DNA of 64,000 nucleotides, from assembly GCA_002415085.1 (NCBI GenBank), contig DIBV01000017.1:361818-425817 (forward strand), read 5' to 3'. Made by a program: the position numbers and the translations under genes. Under the pieces are notes generated by a model. That model saw only the letters and a program-made list of their open reading frames with translations, ran no database searches and was not told where the DNA came from. Source of the stretch: Arsukibacterium sp. UBA5043 (GTDB taxonomy: Bacteria > Pseudomonadota > Gammaproteobacteria > Enterobacterales > Alteromonadaceae). Positions 56,423 through 64,000 of this stretch are shown piece by piece (position 1 is the first letter of the stretch; each line of letters begins with the position of its first letter).

Positions 56423-57601
56423 ATGAAACCTTTCAAAATACCTTATGGCCGGCAAGAGATAGATGAGCAGGATTTAGCTGCTGTTGCTAACGTTCTGAAA
56501 TCCGACTGGTTAACTCAAGGGCCGGTTGTTCCTGAATTTGAGGAAGCCATTGCGAAAAGATGTAATGTTAATTACTCAGTCGCTATGAGCAATGCAACAG
56601 CGGCTCTTCACCTTTCCTGTCTTGCCTTAGAAGTTGGTCCCGGTGATCTGGTTTGGACTTCACCAATATCGTTTGTGGCATCAGCAAACTGTGCATTATA
56701 TTGCGGAGCAGAAATCGATTTTGTCGACGTTGAACTCGTCACTGGAAATCTTTGTACTAAAGCACTTCAGGAAAAGCTTTTAGAAGCTAAAAAGAAAAAT
56801 AAGCTGCCTAAAGTCATTATACCCGTCCATTTTGCTGGTCAATCCTGTGATATGGCAAGAATAGCCGAACTGGCTGCAGAATTTAATTTTAAAATTATCG
56901 AAGATGCTTCTCATGCTATTGGTGGCAGCTACGAAGGAAGGGCTATTGGTTCATGCCTTTACTCTGACATTACCATTTTCAGTTTCCATCCAGTTAAAAT
57001 TATTACTTCCGGAGAAGGTGGAGTTGCCACTACAAACCGACCAGAAGTCGCCAAACGATTGAAGATGTTACGTAGTCATGGCATTACGTCAGATCCTGAT
57101 GATCTAACAGAGCCATCTCATGGTCCTTGGTATTATCAACAGCAAATATTAGGTTTCAATTACCGCCTTACAGATATTCATGCTGCTTTAGGATTAAGTC
57201 AATTAAGTAAACTTGATAGGTTTGTTGAAAATAGAAACGCTCTTGCAAAAAGATACGACAAGATTTTTTTAACTGCAAAAAACATCAAACCGTTAACAAT
57301 TAATGATATGTGTAGAAGTAGTTATCATCTTTATGTTGTTCGCCTACTCAACGTTGAAATTGGTATTCGTAAAAAATGTATTGAGTTTCTGAGAAGTAAC
57401 GGAATTGCAGCGCATTTGCACTACATCCCAATTTACTTGCAACCATTTTACAAAAAATTCGGCTTTAAAGCAGGATATTGTCCCATAGCTGAGTTGTATT
57501 ATAGTCAGGCATTAACTCTGCCAATGTACCCAAGTTTAACTTATAGTCAGCAAGATGAGGTTTCGAAAAAACTCGAGCTTTTTTTAATTGCAAACACTTA
57601 G
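56423..57601 (+). CDS. pseC: UDP-4-amino-4,6-dideoxy-N-acetyl-beta-L-altrosamine transaminase PseC
   Basis: 392 aa PLP-dependent DegT-family aminotransferase. KIPYGRQEIDEQDLAAVANVLKSDWLTQGP at the N-terminus, SNATAALHLSCLALEVGPGD, and the PLP lysine Lys192 in FSFHPVKIITSGEGG. The second enzyme of pseudaminic acid synthesis. The partner pseB, which usually precedes it, is missing; the neighbour is the flagellin-like gene. Base composition is visibly more AT-rich than the flagellar genes. A remnant of another pseC follows. Confidence 0.93.
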   Translation: MKPFKIPYGRQEIDEQDLAAVANVLKSDWLTQGPVVPEFEEAIAKRCNVNYSVAMSNATAALHLSCLALEVGPGDLVWTSPISFVASANCALYCGAEIDFVDVELVTGNLCTKALQEKLLEAKKKNKLPKVIIPVHFAGQSCDMARIAELAAEFNFKIIEDASHAIGGSYEGRAIGSCLYSDITIFSFHPVKIITSGEGGVATTNRPEVAKRLKMLRSHGITSDPDDLTEPSHGPWYYQQQILGFNYRLTDIHAALGLSQLSKLDRFVENRNALAKRYDKIFLTAKNIKPLTINDMCRSSYHLYVVRLLNVEIGIRKKCIEFLRSNGIAAHLHYIPIYLQPFYKKFGFKAGYCPIAELYYSQALTLPMYPSLTYSQQDEVSKKLELFLIANT

Positions 57602-57609
57602 ATTAAAAA

Positions 57610-57795
57610 TTGCCGATAATTGAAAACCATCATTTGGGCTTCCCTGGTTACCAACAACTGGGATTTAACTGGGGAGATTTCCCTAATGCAGAAGATTTCT
57701 ATGAACGGATAATTAGCTTACCAATGTTCCCAGAACTTACTGGAGAGCAGCAGCAATATGTTGCTGATACTCTGCAAGATATCTTGTTGCGTTAA
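57610..57795 (+). pseudogene. Remnant of a second pseC (C-terminal about 50 codons)
   Basis: The open stretch encodes GYQQLGFNWGDFPNAEDFYE, then SLPMFPELTGEQQQYVADTL. This matches the end of PseC (upstream copy: FYKKFGFKAGYCPIAELYYS then TLPMYPSLTYSQQDEVSKKL) and has the more usual GDFPNAE form. It begins 8 bases after the pseC stop, has only a TTG at its start, and an in-frame stop just before. Its TAA overlaps the pseI stop on the other strand. It looks like the stump of an ancestral pseC left after gene replacement. Confidence 0.82.
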
Positions 57796-58847
57796 TTTTC
57801 AAATTGCTCCCAGCACGTTGGTGTATTTGCCAAAACATCTTTAACCAATTTGCGGCCCAATAACGCTTCATAGTGTTTAGGTGGCAAACCAAAGCCAGGC
57901 CTGACACTTCTTAAATCATTGGCTGTAACGATTTGCCCCGCTTGTTTTTCATTGACAAAATACAATGATCGGCGATATTTCACCGTTGCTTTTTCGCTAT
58001 TTTGTCGGGAGTAGTCAATTTTGCCAAGCGCTTCCCAAGCAATTTTTGCTTGATCACACAAGCTTTGCAATTCGGCCTCTTCTAATGAAAAACTGTCATC
58101 TGGACCGCCGGAACTTCGATCCAATGTAACGTGTTTTTCAATAATTGCAGCACCAATAGCCACCGACGATACAGCCGTAACATTATCAATAGTGTGATCA
58201 GACAAGCCACAAACTACACCAAATTTTTGCGCTATATCTGCTATGGTTCTCAAATTATACTCAGAGGAGGGCGCAGGATAGCTACTAACACAGTGTAGCA
58301 ACGCAAGTTCTTTGCATCCGCCACTTCTTGCAGCATCAACGGCTTCCGAGATTTCTTCAAAGTTTGCCATACCGGTAGAGATAATAATCGGCTTTTTCGT
58401 TGCAGCTATGTATTTAATCAAAGGCAAATCTATAGCTTCAAAAGAGGCAACCTTATAAGCAGGTGCATTCAAATCTTCCAATAAATCTACAGCGGTAGTG
58501 TCAAAGGGTGAACTAAAGATGGGTATCTCAAGTTGTCTGGCGTAGTCAAATAACGGCTTATTCCACTCCCACGGCATTTGTGCCCACTGGTAAAGTTCGT
58601 ACAAGCTTTTCCCATCCCATAACCCGCCGCGGATCATAAACTCTTCATTTTTTGAGTCTAATGTAATTGTATCTGCTGAGTAAGTTTGCAATTTTACCGC
58701 AGATGCGCCGCACCGTTTAGCCATGGCAATGATGTCTTTGGCGCGGGCCAGGTTGCCATTGTGATTGGCAGAAAGTTCTGCAACTACGTAAGGGGCATAA
58801 TCAATGCCTATAGGGCGACCAGATATGGTGATAGCGGGGTTTTTCAT
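57792..58847 (-). CDS. pseI: Pseudaminic acid synthase PseI
   Basis: 351 aa. NeuB-type TIM barrel (VVAELSANHNGNLARAKDII, SAVKLQTYSADTITLDS, FSSPFDTTAVDLLEDL, STGMANFEEI, LSDHTIDNVTAVSSVAIGAAIIEKHVTLDR) followed by a C-terminal SAF/antifreeze-like domain (RRSLYFVNEKQAGQIVTANDLRSVRPGFGLPPKHY). It condenses PEP with 6-deoxy-AltdiNAc. The order of motifs fits PseI better than sialic acid NeuB, and the pse neighbours support this. Confidence 0.92.
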   Translation of the reverse strand: MKNPAITISGRPIGIDYAPYVVAELSANHNGNLARAKDIIAMAKRCGASAVKLQTYSADTITLDSKNEEFMIRGGLWDGKSLYELYQWAQMPWEWNKPLFDYARQLEIPIFSSPFDTTAVDLLEDLNAPAYKVASFEAIDLPLIKYIAATKKPIIISTGMANFEEISEAVDAARSGGCKELALLHCVSSYPAPSSEYNLRTIADIAQKFGVVCGLSDHTIDNVTAVSSVAIGAAIIEKHVTLDRSSGGPDDSFSLEEAELQSLCDQAKIAWEALGKIDYSRQNSEKATVKYRRSLYFVNEKQAGQIVTANDLRSVRPGFGLPPKHYEALLGRKLVKDVLANTPTCWEQFEN

Positions 58848-58891
58848 AATCTACCTTTAACAATTTTAATCACTTGGCTTTATCTACAGCG

Positions 58892-59701
58892 CTATGGTAA
58901 CTGATAAGGTGCGGGTTGCTCTGGTTCCCACGAAATACGCCTTAATCGGGTAAATTCGTCTTTGGGTGGTGTTAAGGTGAACCCCAATAGTCGCTTTTGC
59001 TCATCAGTTAACTGGTCAAAAATTGCTTGTGGTGTATTTTGCATAAAATCAAATGACGGTTTTATAAACCACCTTGCATAACCAAGTAATAGTGCCCAAC
59101 GACTACTATTAGTTATGTTAGCACCGCCACCATGCCATAAATTTGCATTAAAAACTAATGCACTCCCCTCAGAACCGGTCACTATGATTTCATCAGGATG
59201 ACGTTCACCATTGGGCGGGAAAGAGGTCCAGGTATGACTTCCCGGCACAATACGTGTTGCGCCATTTTGTTCAGTAAAATCGTCTAGAAGCCAAACCACA
59301 TTGGCTTTCAGGCAATAATTTACTCCCGGTAGCCCACTATCAATATGCAATTGCTGTCCAGGGTTTCCCAGTAAGGGGCAACGGGCAGAAATGTTATTTA
59401 AATAATAAGGTTCGGCTTGCTGATATGAGCCTTGTTGCAACGCCGCTGACACAATAGACAGAATTTGCGGGTGTTCAAATAGCGCAAACCAATCCAGTGA
59501 TTTATTGTGTAAGTTAAAAACAACTTTTTCGTTAGATTTATCAGATAGTGAGCCTTTATCTGAAGATGCCGTCGCGTAATGCTGGGCATAATCTGCGTAG
59601 TTACCCTCTAGTAGCTGCCTAAAGTATGCACACTTTTCAGCACTTAATACGTTAGGCACTACCACATAACCGTGTTTAAAAAAGTGTTCGATATCATTCA
59701 T
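58892..59701 (-). CDS. Phytanoyl-CoA dioxygenase (PhyH) family Fe(II)/2-oxoglutarate oxygenase
   Basis: 269 aa from ATG 59701 (AAGG 9 bases upstream); an earlier ATG at 59719 overlaps the methyltransferase and lacks a ribosome site. The iron ligands are visible: His-x-Asp in QLHIDSGLPG (about 119-121) and the distal His in NANLWHGGGANI (about 190), with an Arg shortly after for 2-oxoglutarate. PGSHTWTSFPPNGERHPDE is typical of the family. Located inside the pse cluster; probably hydroxylates the nonulosonic acid or an attached acyl group. Substrate unknown. Confidence 0.78.
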   Translation of the reverse strand: MNDIEHFFKHGYVVVPNVLSAEKCAYFRQLLEGNYADYAQHYATASSDKGSLSDKSNEKVVFNLHNKSLDWFALFEHPQILSIVSAALQQGSYQQAEPYYLNNISARCPLLGNPGQQLHIDSGLPGVNYCLKANVVWLLDDFTEQNGATRIVPGSHTWTSFPPNGERHPDEIIVTGSEGSALVFNANLWHGGGANITNSSRWALLLGYARWFIKPSFDFMQNTPQAIFDQLTDEQKRLLGFTLTPPKDEFTRLRRISWEPEQPAPYQLP

Positions 59702-59702
59702 A

Positions 59703-60596
59703 TCAAATGGCCTTGGCATAACAGGTTATTTGTCTACCTAAATTTGCATCAGCAAGAGCTCTATAAAATTGCAATATCGTGTCATCTTCACCAAGTTGGC
59801 GTAAATTTAATTCAAACTGAACTCTTTTTGCATGACATGCTTTTCCAATATCTCTGTCATTGACATAGTTATCTCCCATTAATAAGAATAACTCGAGAGG
59901 AAATGACGCCACGGCTAATTCAGAGTGAAAACCACAGCCAGATAACATTGCTTGCAAAGATGATTTACTAAAGTAGTTTAGGTGTGCGGGCGGCGTAACC
60001 CACCAAGGTTCTAGATCGTATAATCGCTGTGCGGCAACTTGAAATTTATTAAATTCATTAGGTACTGTAACAATTAACAGCCCTCCGTCTTTTAACACAG
60101 ACTGACGAATTTCTGTCATTACCGAAACCGGTTCAGCCAAATGTTCCAACACATTATTAAGCATTACAACGTCGAATTTTTTACCGCCAAACACGTCCAT
60201 TGATTCAACGCCACAGTGTTTAATATTTAAATCTTGGCTAATACCATACTCAACCGCTTCGATGGCCGGATCAAAACCGTAACAGCTGGCGCCGAGACGT
60301 TTAAAATGCAATAAAGCCTGAGCCCAACCGCAGCCAACATCCAATATTTCAAGATCAGCGAAAGGTCGAGCCAATTGCTCCTGAATAACCTTAGCCTGGT
60401 CATTCCAGGTTCCTTCCCAAAACTTTTGATCGGCAAGCTGAACATCTAACGAAGAATTATTAAAATTTTTATAATCACCAGAGTAGAACTCATTGGCATA
60501 AAATCGGTTTATCTCTTCAACAGATGGCGTTGGCTTTACCTGTAAAAAACCATACTTTTCGTGTGGCTGCAGTGAATAGTCACAGTTATTTTTCAT
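59703..60596 (-). CDS. Class I SAM-dependent methyltransferase
   Basis: 297 aa. N-terminal segment FLQVKPTPSVEEINRFYANEFYSGDY typical of Methyltransf_23 sugar/glycan enzymes; SAM motif I ILDVGCGWAQALLHF at about 84-98; FDVVMLNNVLEHLAEP as motif IV. C-terminal about 90 residues are less familiar. In the pse cluster, it may methylate pseudaminic acid or its N-acyl group. Downstream gene overlaps or starts 2 bases after it. Confidence 0.8.
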   Translation of the reverse strand: MKNNCDYSLQPHEKYGFLQVKPTPSVEEINRFYANEFYSGDYKNFNNSSLDVQLADQKFWEGTWNDQAKVIQEQLARPFADLEILDVGCGWAQALLHFKRLGASCYGFDPAIEAVEYGISQDLNIKHCGVESMDVFGGKKFDVVMLNNVLEHLAEPVSVMTEIRQSVLKDGGLLIVTVPNEFNKFQVAAQRLYDLEPWWVTPPAHLNYFSKSSLQAMLSGCGFHSELAVASFPLELFLLMGDNYVNDRDIGKACHAKRVQFELNLRQLGEDDTILQFYRALADANLGRQITCYAKAI

Positions 60597-60617
60597 GTTA
60601 AAACCACCCTGAAAGAC

Positions 60618-61301
60618 TCATCTAATATAGCTTTTCGCATCATCCCACCCTAAATTCATAACTACATCTAAAATGGAAAGTTTTTCAATAAAGTGTACAC
60701 TTTTGGTCTGCGGATAACTTATTGGCTCAAAATCTTGATATAACAACGAAATATCACTCTGTTGAGTAAAACCATCCTCTGTTAAATACTCTTTTGAGCC
60801 TTGCGGGGATAAATACTGTGTCGCATTCACCGCTTTTAAAATATCTAGCAGCCGCTGAGTTCGAACACCGTCGATATTAAGTTCGCTGGATCTTAAGATA
60901 CGGCAAGAAATATTCAGTTTGTTACTAATTAAACGTATCAAAGCCATATTTAATTCCGCCAGCGATGTATAAATTGGATCGAGAATCACTTGATTAAATA
61001 AGACTAATTCGCGGCTAAACGGATGCTTAGCATAAACCTGGCTTAACTGCCGCACCATCTTCTGACGCCAGAGAGCCTGAGGGCTGACTAACGTGCTCAT
61101 AATACTTTGCGATAAACTTTGGTGCATCACGGGAACCGTTAACCAATGAGGCTCTCCATTAATTGCGATGCGATTTCTGTTATGCCAAGAGCTTTTTTGA
61201 AACTGAGCATCATCAAGAAAAACAAACACATCTGCGCTAGCCATTAAATTAAAATAGCCACTCCAAGGCAGAAATGTAGGCTGCATGATGGCGCATTTCA
61301 T
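60618..61301 (-). CDS. WbqC family protein
   Basis: 227 aa. The WbqC signature MKCAIMQPTFLPWSGYFNLMASADVFVFLDDAQFQKSSWHNRNRI is complete, and the end LGWDDAKSYI is also typical. The family is frequent in O-antigen and nonulosonic-acid loci; its biochemical function is not firmly known to me. Overlaps the pseG-pseH gene by 4 bases, so it belongs to the same operon. Confidence 0.85.
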   Translation of the reverse strand: MKCAIMQPTFLPWSGYFNLMASADVFVFLDDAQFQKSSWHNRNRIAINGEPHWLTVPVMHQSLSQSIMSTLVSPQALWRQKMVRQLSQVYAKHPFSRELVLFNQVILDPIYTSLAELNMALIRLISNKLNISCRILRSSELNIDGVRTQRLLDILKAVNATQYLSPQGSKEYLTEDGFTQQSDISLLYQDFEPISYPQTKSVHFIEKLSILDVVMNLGWDDAKSYIR

Positions 61302-62857
61302 AATTTTTTTCTCATTTGCAGTACATTTTTGTCAACGAAACTGTCAGGTAAAATATCGTCACTCAGCAAATAATCATGTTTTTGATAAAAAGCCTGCGCA
61401 ATGTGGTTGTCCTGGGCAACATGCAACACAATATTTTCGAGTAACAAGGTATACTTAATAAACCCCTCGAGCAACATTAGCGCCTTAGACCCAACGCCCT
61501 TGCTTTGCTGTTCAGTGTCGCCAAGGTAAATCCATATCTCGGCTTCCTTTTTTAAAACATCCAGATTTTTTACACCTACACTTCCAACATGATGTTCATT
61601 GCACAAAATACTAAACACGTATTGATGTGTTGCATCCAATAAGCTCCGCCAGTAATTAAAATGCGAACGCCTCACCGGTTTTGAAACCATCACAAACTGT
61701 TGCCTTAACTTATCGCTTTGTAACCAATGAAAATTTCTTCTGACATCCCAAGGCTTTACATCGGCTAATGTAACACTATCCGCAAGGATTAATGCACTAA
61801 CAAAAGGTGCACCAAACAAAACGGGGGCAGCAACCTTTGGTAGGTTTTGTGTGCGATATCTCTCTAACTTTTGCATAAGCTCTTCGAACGTAAAAAACAG
61901 TTCAAACAAACCTTTTTGGTTCATTATTTGTAATGGCTTAATCTGGTTATCGGCTATGGGAATTAAAAGTGAAGGTAATTTTAAAAAAAGTCGCTCATAA
62001 GTACTACCACCGCCCGACCCTATCGCCAGATCAGCAGCCGTTATAAGCTCAGCCATATTACGAGCATCTGTATGCACAACTGTACGCATCGGCATCTGCT
62101 TAGCATATGTTTTAAGAGAGTTTAAATCTGGCGCTTTTGAACTGACAACAACATCAATATGCTCCAGATCAGGTAGGTTAAGTTGATGTAATACTTGGAG
62201 TACTCGTTCAGAATTATTATCTCTATCAACACCACCAAAGGTAATTAATATAGTCGATAACCGATTATTGTCGCGTTTGCCGATGCTTTTAGCTTGCCAC
62301 TTAGCAAACTCTTGCCGTAACAATACATATTTCCCCCCAAGCAAGTGCTGACAAGAGCGAGCAACCCGGGCTGCGTAATCACGTTTATGCACACTTAAGT
62401 TGTAATCGAGCAAAAAATCGCAGTCATGTTGTCTGTCGGCCAGATCATCTATTACACATAACCGCTGACAAAACGCTCTGGCTAATGATTCCCAACGTGC
62501 ATCTAAGCCATAGTGATCAACAATAATTAATGTGGGCTGTATTTCACTAAAATAGGGTTGACACTGTTTTGCATCTTGCTGCCATGTTGTCCCAAGCCAT
62601 GCATGATGAACTACATTTTCATTGCGCTTTTTTAGTTTAGCATTTTTTTCAACGGGTAAAGTAAGCAGATTATAACCACTTTCTTTTACTAAAACACTGT
62701 TATTGCCAGGTAAGTCTCTGCATATAAAAAAGCAATTCGCACCACGGCGTCTAAGTTCAGCCGCAAGCGTCAAGCAGCGCATTAAATGACCGTAGCCAAT
62801 AACAGCGCTGGAATCTAAGCGAAATACAACGTTTGGAGTTACAGATGAACTTTTCAT
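61298..62857 (-). CDS. pseG: PseG-PseH fusion: UDP-sugar hydrolase plus N-acetyltransferase
   Basis: 519 aa. Residues 8-365 form PseG, with the Gly-x-Gly-His motif in IGYGHLMRCLTLAAEL (His24), ICRDLPGN and AIGSGGGSTYERL. Residues about 370-519 form a GNAT acetyltransferase like PseH, with the acetyl-CoA loop QQSKGVGSKAL (450-460) and DNHIAQAFYQKHDY. The two are usually separate genes catalysing consecutive steps (N-acetylation, then UDP removal). No stop or frameshift lies between them. The connecting segment (about 355-370) is short. Confidence 0.88.
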   Translation of the reverse strand: MKSSSVTPNVVFRLDSSAVIGYGHLMRCLTLAAELRRRGANCFFICRDLPGNNSVLVKESGYNLLTLPVEKNAKLKKRNENVVHHAWLGTTWQQDAKQCQPYFSEIQPTLIIVDHYGLDARWESLARAFCQRLCVIDDLADRQHDCDFLLDYNLSVHKRDYAARVARSCQHLLGGKYVLLRQEFAKWQAKSIGKRDNNRLSTILITFGGVDRDNNSERVLQVLHQLNLPDLEHIDVVVSSKAPDLNSLKTYAKQMPMRTVVHTDARNMAELITAADLAIGSGGGSTYERLFLKLPSLLIPIADNQIKPLQIMNQKGLFELFFTFEELMQKLERYRTQNLPKVAAPVLFGAPFVSALILADSVTLADVKPWDVRRNFHWLQSDKLRQQFVMVSKPVRRSHFNYWRSLLDATHQYVFSILCNEHHVGSVGVKNLDVLKKEAEIWIYLGDTEQQSKGVGSKALMLLEGFIKYTLLLENIVLHVAQDNHIAQAFYQKHDYLLSDDILPDSFVDKNVLQMRKKL

Positions 62858-62875
62858 CGCTCCCAGTACCGCATC

Positions 62876-63607
62876 TTATTCATCGACAGTTGATTTCGGA
62901 GATCTAATCGCACCAAACATTAACTCGGCACGTCGCCAGTCATCTTCGGTATCAATATCCTGTACACGATACCGCGGAATAATAACGGCAGCTGTCTGTT
63001 TGGTAAAAATGGGTTTACTCTGCAACCAGGCATCCGATGTACCCCAACAAAATTGCCCAGCGTCATGAAATGTTTTCTCTAGATCTTGCGAACGGGTAGA
63101 AAAAGACCCGGGATTAAGCATTTCTAAATGGGATTGAGTGTCCAACTTTACAGCACGCTGTATCGGAAATTCGAATTCAGTTACAGCTAACGCGAAGTCA
63201 CATTGATCTTCATTTAGCTTTTTGAATCCAAAACTTATATCATCTGAAAAAACGAAAGGTGCTGTTGCATATATACAACAGGCAGCAATTACCTTTCTAG
63301 GCTGCTGACATTGGCCTTCAATAGAAATCGTGTTCAGACTTTTTATAGCATGGCATATGACATCAGCAGTACCAGAAAAGTCGTCCGCTAATATTTGTGG
63401 TCGGATAAATGGAGTTTCAGCACCATATTGGCGGGCAATTGATGCAATCTCTTCATCGTCGGTAGAAACAATCACGCGATCAAAGCAGCCCGAAGCAACT
63501 GCTGCCTCAATAGACCACGCAATAATTGGTTTACCTTCAAAAAGCCGAATGTTCTTTCGCGGAATGCGTTTACTGCCCCCTCTGGCGGGGATAACTGCAA
63601 TGATCAT
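62876..63607 (-). CDS. pseF: Pseudaminic acid cytidylyltransferase PseF
   Basis: 243 aa. MIIAVIPARGGSKRIPRKNIRLFEGKPIIAWSI is the CMP-sugar synthetase signature; VIVSTDDEEIASIARQYGAE, FALAVTEFEFPIQRAV and YRVQDIDTEDDWRRAE are PseF motifs. Activates Pse with CTP. Overlaps the end of the upstream partial gene by 4 bases. Confidence 0.93.
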   Translation of the reverse strand: MIIAVIPARGGSKRIPRKNIRLFEGKPIIAWSIEAAVASGCFDRVIVSTDDEEIASIARQYGAETPFIRPQILADDFSGTADVICHAIKSLNTISIEGQCQQPRKVIAACCIYATAPFVFSDDISFGFKKLNEDQCDFALAVTEFEFPIQRAVKLDTQSHLEMLNPGSFSTRSQDLEKTFHDAGQFCWGTSDAWLQSKPIFTKQTAAVIIPRYRVQDIDTEDDWRRAELMFGAIRSPKSTVDE

Positions 63608-64000
63608 AGCTTAGCCGGTGTCTCTAATTCACTAATAGCTTGTGCCAGACTATAACCACATTTAGTTAAATAGTTTACCCGATAATCTTTTTTAACTGCT
63701 AAGACATAATCGTTCCACAGCGCCATAAACATGCCGAAATATTTTAAGGTCAACTCATCGTCCTGGTAGGAATATAGCATTGTTAACATAGGGCAATGCA
63801 CGTACAGCAAGGAACCTCTGAGCAAATAGTAAAGATGGGAATATTTAGTTTTTTTGTAAGAGAACAAGTAGCGAGCTTGTTTTTTAAGCAAGTTGGCTGC
63901 ACTTTCCCGGCTGGTAAAAGGCCTGCTTCCTATTTCAATTAAGTCATCACAGATAACATCAAATTGATCAAACTCTAGGCTATCGACATCAAACTGTACA
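63604..64000 (-). CDS. Unidentified protein, C-terminal part (5' end beyond window)
   Basis: The frame stays open from the stop at 63604 to the right edge (about 131 codons), so the TTG at 63891 is not a real start. The visible part is hydrophilic, rich in Tyr, Lys and Leu (FDVICDDLIEIGSRPFTS, KKQARYLFSYKKTKYSHLYY, MFMALWNDYVLAVKKDY). No membrane segment or known motif. Position before pseF suggests a motility accessory (Maf) flagellin glycosyltransferase C-terminus, but I do not recognise it from sequence. Confidence 0.5.
   Translation of the reverse strand, partial: VQFDVDSLEFDQFDVICDDLIEIGSRPFTSRESAANLLKKQARYLFSYKKTKYSHLYYLLRGSLLYVHCPMLTMLYSYQDDELTLKYFGMFMALWNDYVLAVKKDYRVNYLTKCGYSLAQAISELETPAKL

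Noticed and set aside
57610-57795. Independent small protein gene
   Set aside because: It matches the C-terminus of PseC, begins right after an in-frame stop with a TTG lacking a ribosome site, and overlaps the pseI stop; a remnant is the better explanation.
63604-63891. Complete 95-residue gene starting at TTG 63891
   Set aside because: The same frame is open without a stop to the window edge, so it is the 3' part of a longer gene.

Overview
This window looks like one chromosomal stretch of a gammaproteobacterium of the Alteromonadales type. A Rheinheimera/Arsukibacterium- or Shewanella-like host is my guess from gene order and protein style; no similarity search was run. The evidence is the full System I cytochrome c maturation operon, a polar-flagellum cluster in the Pseudomonas/Vibrio order (flrA-flrB-flrC, fliE to flhB, flhA-flhF-flhG-fliA-che-motCD-parC-parP-cheW) and a pseudaminic-acid locus. 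Almost every gene is on the minus strand. The exceptions are one RAYT transposase, a fliK-like/flhB-C pair, and pseC with a broken pseC copy.

1-12.4 kb: surface polysaccharide. Read in the direction of transcription (right to left), the order is wecB, a wbpP/tviC-type epimerase, a wbpO/tviB-type dehydrogenase, rfbA, rfbC, rfbD, rfbB, wzi, rfaH, and then a large SLBB export protein that runs off the left edge. The sugars supplied are UDP-ManNAc, UDP-GalNAcA and dTDP-L-rhamnose. An exact 12-base ops element within a JUMPstart-like sequence lies between rfaH and the export gene, so the antiterminator gene sits directly before its own target. A REP-associated tyrosine transposase interrupts the operon on the opposite strand, flanked by palindromes built on GGGTCAGAGTGA. 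Thirteen copies of its GGGTCAGAGT core occur at six places in the window.

12.4-22.9 kb: mlaA (lipid asymmetry) and ccmABCDEFGHI for haem export and cytochrome c assembly. Divergent from ccmA are a second FliK-like protein and a short stand-alone FlhB C-terminal domain without the NPTH cleavage site.

22.9-56.1 kb: chemotaxis and flagellum. The content is the polar array proteins ParC/ParP, CheW, CheA, CheB, CheY and CheZ, stator MotCD, FlhF/FlhG (number and placement), sigma-28, the export gate, switch, basal body, hook-length control, and the FlrABC regulators. Good sigma-54 sites lie before flhA, fliE and flrB, which gives the layout FlrA > flrBC > fliE operon / flhA operon. An atypical short flagellin ends this block.

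56.1-64 kb: AT-richer pseudaminic-acid locus. It holds pseC plus a remnant of another pseC, pseI, a 2-oxoglutarate dioxygenase, a methyltransferase, a WbqC protein, a PseG-PseH fusion, pseF, and an unidentified partial gene at the right edge. The likely role is flagellin glycosylation with a modified nonulosonic acid. PseB is not in the window.

No rRNA, tRNA or CRISPR array was recognised. No gene-free gap exceeds 300 bases.
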